A program made the position numbers and the translations under genes. 64,000 nt of DNA. Origin: Acidicapsa acidisoli (GTDB lineage Bacteria; Acidobacteriota; Terriglobia; Terriglobales; Acidobacteriaceae). Each line of letters begins with the position of its first letter. Within the stretch, counting starts at the first letter, position 1. Location: assembly GCF_025685625.1 (NCBI RefSeq), contig NZ_JAGSYI010000002.1, positions 1,674,001 through 1,738,000 on the forward strand, given 5' to 3'. Under the pieces are notes generated by a model, which made no database searches, was not told the origin of the DNA, and saw only the letters and a list, made by a program, of their open reading frames with translations. Positions 1 to 9,053 of the stretch are shown here, in pieces.

Positions 1-47
1 AGGAGCCAAACGCCCCTCCTGTCTTGTTGTCTGCGAGTTAACTCGAT

Positions 48-1313
48 TTACGCGTAAATCCCACGCTGCTTGATCGTAACCGCCACGCGATCGATGGCCA
101 GCATGTAAGCCGCGATGCGGTTATTCACGTTATGCGCCTCTGCATAGCGAACCACATCCTCAAAGCTTTCGCGCAGAATCCCCTCCAGCCGCTCGATAAC
201 TTGCGCCTCGGGCCAGAAGTAACCTTGCCGATCCTGCACCCATTCAAAATAACTCGCAGTTACCCCACCCGAGTTAGCCAGAATATCCGGCACGACAAAG
301 ATTCGCTTTTCCGCAAGTATCTCGTCGGCTACGGCCGTCGTCGGCCCATTGGCGCCTTCCACCAGAATCTTCGCCTTGATGCGGTCGGCGTTGCGGCTCG
401 TAATGACATTTTCCGTAGCGGCGGGAATCAGGATGTCGCATTCGGTAAGCAGAACTTCCTCGCTGGGCATCGCCTCCGCATTGCGGAACCCGAGCGTCGT
501 CCCGTTGCGCTCCTTGTAAGCCAGCAGTTGGTGCACATCGATGCCAGCCGGGTTGTACAGCCCGCCATCATACTCGGCAATGCCGACAATCTTGTAACCG
601 TGGTCGGCCATCAACCGCGCTGTGTTCGAACCAACGTTCCCAAAGCCCTGAATAATCACCCGGCAGCCTTCGCGAGGCAGTTTCAGGTAACGCAGGCTCT
701 CGTCGCACATCACCATAACGCCGCGTCCGGTCGCCTCTTGGCGTCCGCGCGACCCGCCGATGTTGAGCGGCTTGCCGGTCACGACGCTGGTGACGGTCTG
801 GCGCATGTGCATCGAGTAGGTGTCCATGATCCAGGCCATCGTCTGTTCATTGGTGTTCACGTCGGGCGCGGGAACATCCTTTTCCGGCCCGATAAACTCG
901 ATGATCTCCGAGGTGTAGCGGCGCGTCATGCGCTCCAGTTCGCCTTGGGACATCTGTTTGGGGTTGCAGATCACTCCGCCCTTAGCCCCGCCAAAGGGGA
1001 TGTTGACGACAGCGCACTTCCAGGTCATCCAGCTCGCCAGTGCGCGAACTTCGTCGAGAGTGACGTCGGGTGAGTAGCGAATGCCTCCCTTGCCGGGGCC
1101 GCGAGCCTGCGAGTGCTGCACGCGATAGCCGGTGAAAAGCTCAAAGCGGCCGTCGTCCATCATCACCGGGAAATGCACGATGATCTCGCGCGAAGGAGAA
1201 CTGAGAACCTTCCAAAGACCTGGATCAAGGTTCAGTTTGCGTGCTGCAAAGTCAAATCGAGCGCTCTGTGCCTCCCAGGGATTGATCTCCTGTTCGAGCG
1301 TAATGGTTGCCAT
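48..1313 (-). CDS. gdhA: Glu/Leu/Phe/Val family glutamate dehydrogenase
   Basis: This 421-residue cytoplasmic enzyme interconverts glutamate with 2-oxoglutarate and ammonia using NAD(P). The substrate domain carries the glycine-rich GPGKGGIRY at 72-80, and K111 in PFGGAKGG is the catalytic lysine of the family. [10 protein letters not shown] (146-155) is the usual loop, and GFGNVG (223-228) is the dinucleotide-binding turn of the C-terminal Rossmann domain. The length matches the hexameric ~420-residue class. The gene stands alone; the next gene is divergent and 520 bases away. Cofactor preference cannot be read safely from sequence. The family is certain; gdhA against gudB/rocG naming is a convention. 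Confidence 0.95.
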   Translation of the reverse strand: MATITLEQEINPWEAQSARFDFAARKLNLDPGLWKVLSSPSREIIVHFPVMMDDGRFELFTGYRVQHSQARGPGKGGIRYSPDVTLDEVRALASWMTWKCAVVNIPFGGAKGGVICNPKQMSQGELERMTRRYTSEIIEFIGPEKDVPAPDVNTNEQTMAWIMDTYSMHMRQTVTSVVTGKPLNIGGSRGRQEATGRGVMVMCDESLRYLKLPREGCRVIIQGFGNVGSNTARLMADHGYKIVGIAEYDGGLYNPAGIDVHQLLAYKERNGTTLGFRNAEAMPSEEVLLTECDILIPAATENVITSRNADRIKAKILVEGANGPTTAVADEILAEKRIFVVPDILANSGGVTASYFEWVQDRQGYFWPEAQVIERLEGILRESFEDVVRYAEAHNVNNRIAAYMLAIDRVAVTIKQRGIYA

Positions 1314-1834
1314 TTCGAGTTATCTCCAATTCCGTCGCTGAGGGTCCTTTTCCGCCCCCAACTCGCCGCTTCCGGCGAAGATGCCCTGCACACTCTATCG
1401 GCCCAAACTCGCCTATTTATAGTGTGTTAGACGCAGCGTTCCGTTTCTCCGGTTCGATAATTCGGGAGTGCTCCGGCCCGTTCGGCTGTCCCCGTTCTCT
1501 CGTTTCCCGCCCACCCGAAACACTTCGTCGGGTACCGTAGCGGGAATCGTGACCGCAATCCCATTTCCATCGACCCGGGAACCAGCTGCTCCGGGCCGGT
1601 GGTGTAGCCAAACTCGATGAGTCTAGGTTCCCCCGGAAGCGTCAGTCAACCCCACAATGGTCATATTGGCCTGACACTTGCGGGTCGGAACCAAAGGACG
1701 CAACCACTCCAGTATCGTGGAAAGCCCTCAAACTTTCCATAACCCCGAATAAATGTTTGTTATATGACGCATAAAAATGTCCAGCTACCGGTCCAGATAA
1801 TCTGAAATGATACCTTCGGACTTGAATTGCAACC
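1314..1834. promoter_or_regulatory. Divergent intergenic region of gdhA and the CrtI-like gene
   Basis: No credible gene is present in these 521 bases. A minus-strand TATAAA at 1421-1416 is a possible -10 box for the dehydrogenase, but the matching -35 is weak. I saw no terminator or RNA gene here. Confidence 0.35.
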
Positions 1835-3304
1835 ATGCCCCGGGCAGCCATCGTCGGCAGCGGTCCCAACGGCCTCAGCGCCGCCATCACCCTCGCGCAG
1901 GCTGGTATTGAAACCCGCGTCTACGAGGGCCGCGACACAATCGGCGGGGCGGCATCGACGGCCGAAGTCACATTGCCGGGCTTCTGCCACGATCTCGGTG
2001 CGTCAGTCTTTCCCATGGCGGCAGCCAGCCCATTCTTCCAGCCCTTGCCCTTGCGCGACTTCGGACTGAACTGGATCGAGCCGTCCGCCCCGCTCGCCCA
2101 CCCCCTCGACGACGGCACAGCCGTGATGCTTGAACACGATCTCGTCGCAACCGCCGACGGACTGGGAGTCGACGGCGCAGCCTGGACGCGGCTGATGCGG
2201 CCCCTGATCGACCACTGGCCCAATCTGTGCCGGGAAATCCTCGGTCCCGTCATCCACTGGCCCTCGCATCCGATCCTGATGGCGCACTTCGGCATCTTCG
2301 CCGCGCTCCCTGCCGCAACCCTCGCCCGAACCATCTTTCGCGGAGCGCGAGCAAGAGCCTTATTCGCCGGAAACGCAGCCCATTCGGTCCTCCCACTGGA
2401 GTCCCCGTTCAGTTCCGCTGTCGCTCTGGTTCTGGCCGCCGCAGGCCAAACCACGGGCTGGCCAATCGCCGCCGGAGGAGCGCAGCCCATCTCGGACGCA
2501 CTGGCAGGCTATCTGCAAAGCCTCGGTGGACGCATCGAACCCGGGCACTCAGTCCAATCCCCAACCGAATTGCAGGGCTTCGACGCAATCCTCTGCGACA
2601 TATCTCCCCGAGGACTGCTCGCAATCGCCAGGTCCGAGCTTCCAGCCAGTTACAACCACCAGCTCACGAACTATCGCTTCGGTCCCGGCGCGTTCAAAGT
2701 CGACTGGGCGCTCTCCGAACCGATTCCCTGGAAAGCCCGCGACTGCCTGCGCGCTGCAACCGTTCACGTAGGCGGCACATTCGAAGAGATTGCAGCCTCC
2801 GAACGCGCTCCGTGGGCCAGCCAAGAGGCCAAACGAGGGACCGAGCAATGGACCGGACAAGTCCCCGAAAAGCCCTTCGTCCTCGTAACCCAACCCAGCC
2901 TCTTCGACCCCGGCCGCGCTCCAGAGGGCAAACACACCGCCTGGGGTTACTGCCACGTCCCCAACGGCTACGCCGGGTCGTCGGAAGCGGTACTCAACGC
3001 CATAGAATCCCAGGTGCGGCGTTTCGCGCCCGGCTTTCGCGACTGCATCCTCGCCCGCCGCGTCACAAGCACCGCCCAATTCGAATCCTGGAATCCAAAC
3101 CTGGTCGGCGGCGACCTGTCCGGCGGCGCAATGACCCTCCGTCAGCTAATCTTCCGCCCAACCCCCACGCTCTACCGCACACCCCGCCAAGGACTCTACC
3201 TCTGCAGCGCCAGCACACCGCCAGGCGGCGGAGTCCACGGCATGTGCGGCCATCAGGCAGCAATAGCGGCATTGCAAGACCTGAGCGGCAAGAGAAGAAA
3301 ATAG
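1835..3304 (+). CDS. CrtI/phytoene desaturase-like FAD-dependent oxidoreductase
   Basis: A 489-residue flavoprotein of the phytoene dehydrogenase-related (COG1233) group. The N-terminus holds the FAD-binding GSGPNG at 8-13, the acidic E31 that ends the second beta strand, and the GG pair at 37-38. The C-terminal segment STPPGGGVHGMCGH is the conserved FAD-contact loop near the end of these proteins. No carotenoid gene such as crtB lies nearby, so the substrate is unknown; many members of this group are not carotenoid enzymes. The start codon follows the divergent region directly. Its stop lies three bases from the end of the convergent Nif3-like gene. Confidence 0.85.
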   Translation: MPRAAIVGSGPNGLSAAITLAQAGIETRVYEGRDTIGGAASTAEVTLPGFCHDLGASVFPMAAASPFFQPLPLRDFGLNWIEPSAPLAHPLDDGTAVMLEHDLVATADGLGVDGAAWTRLMRPLIDHWPNLCREILGPVIHWPSHPILMAHFGIFAALPAATLARTIFRGARARALFAGNAAHSVLPLESPFSSAVALVLAAAGQTTGWPIAAGGAQPISDALAGYLQSLGGRIEPGHSVQSPTELQGFDAILCDISPRGLLAIARSELPASYNHQLTNYRFGPGAFKVDWALSEPIPWKARDCLRAATVHVGGTFEEIAASERAPWASQEAKRGTEQWTGQVPEKPFVLVTQPSLFDPGRAPEGKHTAWGYCHVPNGYAGSSEAVLNAIESQVRRFAPGFRDCILARRVTSTAQFESWNPNLVGGDLSGGAMTLRQLIFRPTPTLYRTPRQGLYLCSASTPPGGGVHGMCGHQAAIAALQDLSGKRRK

Positions 3305-3307
3305 TCC

Positions 3308-4258
3308 CTATTCCCGGCTCCCTGTTCCTTGTTTTTTCGGCAGCTCCTGCGGCGTCCAATAAGGCTCCGTAGCCGGAATAAAGTGAACCGGCAGCGACGG
3401 AAACATCGGACGCAACCATTGCGTGCAGTAATCCATCCCAGCCTCTTCCGAAGTCAGATGTCCCAGCAAAATCAGTGCCTTGCGCCGCCCCTGAAGCTGC
3501 GCGTCGCGAACATACTCCACCGTCTCCCACTCCGAGGCTTCCCCAGCCACTAGCACTTCCACATCGTCCCGCTCCAGCGCCTTCGCCTGCTTCGCCTCAC
3601 CCGAAGCTCCTGGCCGGTACGCCACCTTCGTGATCTTCATCCCCGGATCGCCGACGATCCGCACCGCGCGTGCATGGAAACGCCGCTGCAGATCCTTCGC
3701 CAGACCCAAAACCGTAGTCTGCGGCAGCGTAAAAAACATCTGCGTCTCAGAGGAAGGACCGGGATTCTGATACTGCTTCCACCCGGCCTGCGCAACAAAC
3801 CCCTCCACAATCCCATCCGGATCGCGCAAATGCCATGTATCGTGAAAACGCCAGATCACCAGATGATGCTCGCGAATATAAGCCAGCTTCTCCTTGTAAA
3901 CCGGATCATCCACAAACAGCGTCGGATCATCGAGATGGTTATAGAACGTAGGCTCGTGCGTCACGATCAGGTTGTCGCCAGCCTCAACTGCTTGGCGCAG
4001 CACATCCATGCTCGGAGTAAAGGTCGTCACGATCCCGGTTACCACTGTCGCCGGATCGCCAGCCTTGATCGTGTCCACCGTATTCGCTGGCAGCGTAGCT
4101 CCCGTAGCCTTCACAATGCGGTCAATCACCTGCGACGCAGTCAGCGAGCCGTGATCCAGCGAGGAGTCCTGTGCCAGAAGATAAGGCGCGGTTGCCATCA
4201 ATGAGATCGTCACCGAGGCAACAAAATAGGCAGTAATAAACAGCTTGGATCGAAGCAT
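3308..4258 (-). CDS. Nif3-like dinuclear-metal protein with an export signal
   Basis: A 316-residue member of the Nif3/YbgI (DUF34) family, whose cytosolic members bind two metal ions and whose activity is poorly defined. Likely metal ligands are H101 in THEPTFYNH (the classic motif is HHP, so the second His is Glu here), H139-D140, and H267 with E271/E272 in GHLTSEE. Residues 1-30 form a positively charged n-region, a hydrophobic stretch and LLAQ-D, which resembles a Sec signal peptide or membrane anchor. That is unusual for Nif3. The gene converges with the CrtI-like gene and is divergent from trpE. The family call is good; export is an inference. Confidence 0.8.
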   Translation of the reverse strand: MLRSKLFITAYFVASVTISLMATAPYLLAQDSSLDHGSLTASQVIDRIVKATGATLPANTVDTIKAGDPATVVTGIVTTFTPSMDVLRQAVEAGDNLIVTHEPTFYNHLDDPTLFVDDPVYKEKLAYIREHHLVIWRFHDTWHLRDPDGIVEGFVAQAGWKQYQNPGPSSETQMFFTLPQTTVLGLAKDLQRRFHARAVRIVGDPGMKITKVAYRPGASGEAKQAKALERDDVEVLVAGEASEWETVEYVRDAQLQGRRKALILLGHLTSEEAGMDYCTQWLRPMFPSLPVHFIPATEPYWTPQELPKKQGTGSRE

Positions 4259-4342
4259 GGCTCAGCGTAACAAATGTCGGTGCTTCATCGAAGAGCAGCG
4301 GAGGCCCGCGTAAAGCCGCAAGCCATTTACACTTGGTGTGTC

Positions 4343-5914
4343 ATGGCCCACGCAGACCCCGATCATCTCGGCATCCAGCCCACGCGCAAGGAATTTTTGG
4401 CGCTCGCCAAAAACCACACCCTCGTCCCCGTCTTCCGCACCCTGACGGCCGACCTCGAAACCCCGGTCTCCGCATTCCTCCGCGCCGCCTGGGAATCCCC
4501 CGAGTGCTTCCTGCTGGAGTCTGTAGAAAACGGCGAGCAGATCGGCCGCTACACCTTCATCGGGCTCAATCCCTACAAGCGTATCGTTGCCCGAGGCCGC
4601 TCCATCACCATCTCCGAAGGCAAAAAGACCGTTCAGATCGAGGGCGACGTCTTCGCCATCCTGCGCGAAGCCCTCAGCGGACACACCCCAGCCCGCCTTC
4701 CCGGTCTGCCACCCTTCACCGCCGGAGCAGTCGGCTTCCTCAGCTACGACGTCGTCCGCCAGATCGAAAAACTCCCCGCCACGGCCGCCGACGAACTCCA
4801 TGTTCCCGACGCCTGCCTGCTCTTCTTCGACGAAGTCCTCGCCTTCGACCACGTCCGCAAAGAGATCCACCTCGTAGTCACAGCAGACGTGACCCTCAAC
4901 TCTGCCACACAAGCGCACGCCGACGCGGTCAAACGCCTCGCACGCCTCGAAAAACGACTAGCCCGCCCGCTGCCCAAACTGCCCAAACCCACCGGCCGAG
5001 CCGGAAAAGACAAGGGCAAGCTCAAAATCACCCACCGCACCCGCAAAAAGGACTACCTCGCCGCCGTCGAGCGCACCCGCGAATACATCCGCGCCGGCGA
5101 CGTCTTCCAGGCCGTCCTCTCGCAGCGCCTCGACGTCGAGCCAGGAGTCGACCCCTTCGCCGTCTACCGCGCCCTGCGCATCGTCAATCCCTCGCCCTAC
5201 ATGTTCTACCTGCGCACGACGCCTGACGGAGTCCCGGCCTCGAAATCGAAGAAGTCCGCCCGCGCCGCCGGTCCTCTCGAAGTCGCCGGCTCATCCCCCG
5301 AGATGCTCGTCCGCGTCAGCCAAACAAAAGACGGCAGCAAAGTCGAATACCGCCCCATCGCCGGTACCCGCAAGCGCAGTTCCGAAGAAGCCAAAGACCT
5401 CGCCCTCGAAACCGAAATGCTCACCGACGAAAAGGAGCGCGCCGAGCACGTCATGCTCGTCGATCTCGGCCGCAACGACGTAGGCCGCGTCAGCGAATAC
5501 GGCACCGTCAAAGTCGACCGGCTCATGTTCGTCGAGCGCTACAGCCACGTCATGCACCTGGTCAGCACCATCCAGGGCAAGCTCCGCAACGGCCTCAGCG
5601 CCGTCGACGCCCTGCGCGCCTGCTTTCCCGCCGGCACGCTCTCCGGCGCTCCCAAAGTCCGCGCCATGGAGATCATCGAAGAGCTCGAACCCGCCCGCCG
5701 CGGCATCTACGGCGGAGCCGTCCTCTACGCCGACTTCTCCGGCAACCTCGACTCCTGCATCACCATCCGCTCCATGGTCGCCCAAAGCGGCCAGGGACAC
5801 ATCCAGGCCGGAGCGGGCATCGTAGCCGACTCAATCCCCGAAGCCGAATATCAGGAATGCCTCAACAAGGCGCAAGCCGTCCTGCGCGCCATTGAGCGTG
5901 CACGCGACCTTTAG
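4343..5914 (+). CDS. trpE: Anthranilate synthase component I
   Basis: This ~523-residue chorismate-binding subunit makes anthranilate from chorismate with ammonia supplied by TrpG. LLES near residues 53-56 matches the tryptophan feedback site. The C-terminal half has the chorismate-binding signature, including GSSPEMLVR, PIAGTRKR, LVDLGRNDVGRV, FPAGTLSGAPK and GAGIVADS. A lysine/alanine-rich insertion (SKSKKSARAAGP) precedes GSSPEML. I chose the ATG at 4343 because the homologous region begins just after it; an in-frame ATG at 4274 would add 23 unconvincing residues. The rest of the trp pathway is absent, and trpG lies 1 kb downstream on the other strand. Confidence 0.93.
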   Translation: MAHADPDHLGIQPTRKEFLALAKNHTLVPVFRTLTADLETPVSAFLRAAWESPECFLLESVENGEQIGRYTFIGLNPYKRIVARGRSITISEGKKTVQIEGDVFAILREALSGHTPARLPGLPPFTAGAVGFLSYDVVRQIEKLPATAADELHVPDACLLFFDEVLAFDHVRKEIHLVVTADVTLNSATQAHADAVKRLARLEKRLARPLPKLPKPTGRAGKDKGKLKITHRTRKKDYLAAVERTREYIRAGDVFQAVLSQRLDVEPGVDPFAVYRALRIVNPSPYMFYLRTTPDGVPASKSKKSARAAGPLEVAGSSPEMLVRVSQTKDGSKVEYRPIAGTRKRSSEEAKDLALETEMLTDEKERAEHVMLVDLGRNDVGRVSEYGTVKVDRLMFVERYSHVMHLVSTIQGKLRNGLSAVDALRACFPAGTLSGAPKVRAMEIIEELEPARRGIYGGAVLYADFSGNLDSCITIRSMVAQSGQGHIQAGAGIVADSIPEAEYQECLNKAQAVLRAIERARDL

Positions 5915-5933
5915 GCTCCCATCGAATCTGCCT

Positions 5934-6926
5934 TTATCCCGCGAATAATCGCGTAAAGAACCGCCCGATACTGTGAAAAAAACCAGGCTTCTTCGTCTTC
6001 GCGGGCTTCGGAGGCTCGGGCGCAGCGACCACCGGCGCGGTCGCAACCTTAGCCTGCACCTGCCCACCCCCAGCGCCGTCGTAGGAAAGCACCGCCGTGG
6101 CCTGCGCTTCCTGAACGCCCTTCTTCACCGCATTCGGCGGAGGCGGCTTCAGCGCCACCATGCCTTCGCTCTGCGCCACCGGGAATTCATTATCGGCAAC
6201 CTTCAGCGTCTCCGGCGGGCAGCCGCATGATTCCTTCTCGTTGTCCACCACTTCGTGCAGACTACCGTGCTGGAACATCACCCGCTGGTTCGGCTGCACG
6301 CGGTAGACTCCCCCGTCAAAGACGCTGTTAACCGTGACATACGGAGCATTGTCGCCGCGATTGTCCACGCACGTATCGCCCTTGTCGCCCAAGCGCACCT
6401 GCACCTCGGCGTTGCCCGGTGCACTGATGACAATGCGAAAATCCGGCGTCAGAATCACATCGGAATTCTCACCCGTCTGAAAATTCGCCTCCAGCGCGCC
6501 CTGATCCAATGCCATCATCAGCCCCGGCGACCCGCCCGGACGAAGCCTGGAAGCCACACTCGAATCCGCCGTCAGATTCACCTTCGTCATCGGGCAAATA
6601 CGCATATTGCCCCGATGCGGCAAAGTGATCGTGGAGGCTTTTTCCCCCGCCGTAACGGACCCGCCAAAGGCAATCACGGCCTTGCCCGCACCAAGGTCCA
6701 CAGCCCCGCTCAACTTCAACCCCTCCGTCGAAACAACCGCAATCGGAGTAGGCAAGAGAGTAGGGGGGATCGGCGCAGGCGTCGCCGTCGAAGACGCTGA
6801 AGGAGATGCAGCAGGAGCCGCCTCAGCAGACGTAGCCGAACTCGCAGGACGCTGGGAAAGTCCACTCAGCGGCGCAGCCAGCAAAATCCCCCACGCGCTC
6901 GTGATCCAGACAGCCCGTCCCCGCAT
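5934..6926 (-). CDS. Secreted FecR-like protein of unknown function
   Basis: A 330-residue protein with an N-terminal signal sequence ending near residue 24 and then a Pro/Ala/Ser/Thr-rich linker to about residue 60. The central part (ITLPHRGNMRIC through ALDQGALEA) reads like a FecR-type beta fold, where a surface polymer or signal is sensed outside the membrane, but no membrane helix or anti-sigma domain is present. A Cys cluster (CGCPP) and a C-terminal Lys/Pro-rich tail ending in FARLF-type aromatic residues follow. It starts five bases after the trpG stop on the same strand, so the two are probably co-transcribed. The FecR similarity is a judgement from pattern, not a confident assignment. 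Confidence 0.6.
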   Translation of the reverse strand: MRGRAVWITSAWGILLAAPLSGLSQRPASSATSAEAAPAASPSASSTATPAPIPPTLLPTPIAVVSTEGLKLSGAVDLGAGKAVIAFGGSVTAGEKASTITLPHRGNMRICPMTKVNLTADSSVASRLRPGGSPGLMMALDQGALEANFQTGENSDVILTPDFRIVISAPGNAEVQVRLGDKGDTCVDNRGDNAPYVTVNSVFDGGVYRVQPNQRVMFQHGSLHEVVDNEKESCGCPPETLKVADNEFPVAQSEGMVALKPPPPNAVKKGVQEAQATAVLSYDGAGGGQVQAKVATAPVVAAPEPPKPAKTKKPGFFHSIGRFFTRLFAG

Positions 6927-6931
6927 CGTTT

Positions 6932-7507
6932 CTACATCTCCAGGAAATTGCGAATCATCTGCCGGCCGCCTTCGGTCAGCACGCTCTCCGGATGAAACTG
7001 CACGCCCTCCACGGGAAGCGACCGATGGCGCAGGCCCATAATAATGGACTCCCCATCCGCCGCGCCGGACCTCGCGGTAATTTCAAGCTCGTCCGGCAGT
7101 CCCTCTTCGGCCACAATCAGCGAGTGATACCGCGTACAGGTCAGCGGCGTCGGCAACCCGGCAAAAATCCCCTTGCCGTCATGCTCCACCGCGCTCGTCT
7201 TGCCGTGCATCAGCTTTGCCGCACGAACCACCTGCCCGCCAAAAGCCGCTCCAATCCCCTGATGCCCCAGGCAAACCCCCAGAATCGGCGCCTTGTCCGC
7301 CATCCGCTGAATCAGCGGAATCAGAATTCCGGCATCCTGCGGCGTGCACGGCCCGGGAGACAAAAGGATGCGATCCGGCTTGAGCGCTTCCACCTCATCC
7401 ACGGAAAGCTCGTCATTGCGGCGCACAACAATCTCCGCGCCCAGTTCGCCAAGATACTGAACGAGGTTGTAAGTAAACGAGTCGTAGCTGTCGAGAACAA
7501 AAACCAT
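6932..7507 (-). CDS. trpG: Anthranilate/aminodeoxychorismate synthase glutamine amidotransferase
   Basis: A 191-residue class I glutamine amidotransferase that hydrolyses glutamine and passes ammonia to TrpE (or PabB). It opens with the typical [18 protein letters not shown]. The nucleophile is C79 in GVCLGHQ, and the catalytic His and Glu are H172 and E174 in FHPES. The ATG at 7507 is chosen because family homology starts exactly there; an upstream extension would run into the CBS gene. It lies on the opposite strand from trpE, which is not the usual trpEG order, and may serve both tryptophan and folate synthesis. Confidence 0.92.
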   Translation of the reverse strand: MVFVLDSYDSFTYNLVQYLGELGAEIVVRRNDELSVDEVEALKPDRILLSPGPCTPQDAGILIPLIQRMADKAPILGVCLGHQGIGAAFGGQVVRAAKLMHGKTSAVEHDGKGIFAGLPTPLTCTRYHSLIVAEEGLPDELEITARSGAADGESIIMGLRHRSLPVEGVQFHPESVLTEGGRQMIRNFLEM

Positions 7508-7584
7508 CTTGAATTCGAGTGTACAGCCGGCGCAGGCATTCGATGCGATACCGACTCGAACCCAGCCCAAATCCAGCCCAGGCA

Positions 7585-8037
7585 CTAGCCCGGATACGCT
7601 CCCGCGATGTACCCCTCCAGCGCCTGAATTGTCTGCTCGTGCCCTGAAATTACCCACTTCACCAGGTCGCCGATGGAGATCAATCCCACCACCCTATCCT
7701 CATGCAAAACCGGCAGATGGCGGCAACGGCGCTGCGTCATGATGGTCATGCATTCGTCCACGGTATGCTGCGTGCTCACAGACACAACGGGGCTGGACAT
7801 GATCTGCTCAACCCGTGTCTCCCGGGAAAGATTGCCCAACAGGATTCCCTTGCGCGCGTAATCCCGTTCCGACAAAATGCCCATCAGCCGATCACCGGAA
7901 AGCACCAGCAATGCGCCAATATCGTATTCCGCCATCTTCTCGAGCGCTTCGTAAACCGTCTGCTCCTGTCCTATCGACAGCACCTGCTTCTCACCTTTGC
8001 TTTTCAGCACCGATCCAATCGTGTCGGAAACTTTCAT
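7585..8037 (-). CDS. CBS-pair domain protein
   Basis: A 150-residue stand-alone protein made of two CBS motifs, roughly residues 10-65 and 75-130. Such Bateman modules bind adenine nucleotides or NAD and usually regulate a partner. [11 protein letters not shown] and [11 protein letters not shown] are the typical ends of CBS1 and CBS2. The ATG at 8037 is preceded by AGGAGGG at a good distance, which decides it against a longer frame beginning at 8238. It is upstream of trpG on the same strand with a 77-base gap. Its partner is not evident. Confidence 0.88.
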   Translation of the reverse strand: MKVSDTIGSVLKSKGEKQVLSIGQEQTVYEALEKMAEYDIGALLVLSGDRLMGILSERDYARKGILLGNLSRETRVEQIMSSPVVSVSTQHTVDECMTIMTQRRCRHLPVLHEDRVVGLISIGDLVKWVISGHEQTIQALEGYIAGAYPG

Positions 8038-8339
8038 CGAACCCTCCTGGCTCTTGGAATATAAGCTCCTGTACACCCATTCCGGGCAGCCTTCGCTGTC
8101 GAGAAACAACAGGCAGTCAATATAGTCCATCCGGATTGCGAGAGAACAGCCCGAAATAGAACCATGCCCTTGATTCTTCCAGCGCCAACAGCGCGTCGTT
8201 ATTCCTACCCAAGCCATCGGCCTGAGTCTCGTCTCCATCCGGCAACCCTCCCCAACCCCTCCCTTGGGCTACAATAAACATTGGGCCAATACCCAACATA
8301 TTCAGCAATCCCGTTCCATTTGCAAGGAGTTTCCCCTTT
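8038..8339. promoter_or_regulatory. Divergent region between the CBS gene and efp
   Basis: This gap holds the promoters of two divergent genes. A TACAAT at 8270-8275 is a plausible -10 for efp, followed by a ~65-base leader with an AAGGAG ribosome site just before the ATG. No gene or structured RNA was recognised. Confidence 0.4.
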
Positions 8340-8900
8340 ATGGCGATTCCCGCCACTCAAATGCGTCCCGGCATGATCATCAAGCACAACGACCAGCTCC
8401 ACTTGGTCTTCCACGTCGAACACCGCACGCCGGGCAATCTCCGCGCCTTCATTCAGGCCAAGCTGCGCAACATCCGGACCAACGCGATGTTCGAGCATCG
8501 CTTCCGCTCCGGCGACGCCATCGAACGCGTCGTAGTCGAGGAAGTCGCCATGGAGTTCCTCTACAACGACGGCGACGACTACTACTTCATGAACCCGGAC
8601 GACTACGAGCAGATCGTGCTCAAGGCCTCGACCCTCGGAGATGTCGTCGAATACCTGACGCCTAATCTCAAAATCACCGTCAGCTATTTCGACGGCAAAG
8701 CGGTTGGCGTCGAACCTCCCGGCACCGTCGAGCTGACCGTCGTCGAGACCGAGCCCGGGATCAAGTCCGCCACAGCCTCCAGCGTCACCAAGCCCGCCAA
8801 GCTCGAAACCGGCCTCGTCGTCCAGGTCCCGCCCTTCATCAACGAAGGCGAAAAAATCCGCGTAGACACCAGCGAAGGAACCTACCTGAGCCGCGCCTGA
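8340..8900 (+). CDS. efp: Elongation factor P
   Basis: A 186-residue translation factor that relieves ribosome stalling at polyproline. The KOW-like domain I (1-65) and two OB domains are present, with the family markers YNDGDDYYFMN, PPGTVELTV and IRVDTSEGTYLSR. Domain I carries the loop HRTPGNLRAF. Aligned with E. coli VKPGKGQAF, the residue at the modified lysine position is N33, so neither the Lys nor the Arg that known EF-P enzymes modify is at the tip. The next Arg, R35, sits two positions on. An AAGGAG ribosome site and a strong downstream terminator mark it as a single-gene unit. Confidence 0.96.
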   Translation: MAIPATQMRPGMIIKHNDQLHLVFHVEHRTPGNLRAFIQAKLRNIRTNAMFEHRFRSGDAIERVVVEEVAMEFLYNDGDDYYFMNPDDYEQIVLKASTLGDVVEYLTPNLKITVSYFDGKAVGVEPPGTVELTVVETEPGIKSATASSVTKPAKLETGLVVQVPPFINEGEKIRVDTSEGTYLSRA

Positions 8901-8934
8901 GCGCAGGACAGTTACCCAACACTAATTCCCAATG

Positions 8935-8971
8935 AAAAGAGGCGCGCTCAATCCAGAGTGCGCCTCTTTTT
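8935..8971 (+). terminator. Rho-independent terminator of efp
   Basis: A GC-rich stem GAGGCGCGCTC pairs with GAGTGCGCCTC through one G-U pair, closes on the loop AATCCA, and is flanked by AAAA upstream and TTTTT downstream. It lies 35 bases after the efp stop. Confidence 0.93.
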
Positions 8972-9053
8972 CATTTGAGATATTATTTCCAATCGCATCC
9001 ATTCTCTTTAGATTGCAGCCGATTTCATATCTCAAGCCCAGCCGGGAGGCTCC

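Noticed and set aside
2227-3372. A 381-codon plus-strand frame overlapping the CrtI-like gene
   Set aside because: It is Arg/Pro-rich in another frame of a certain gene.
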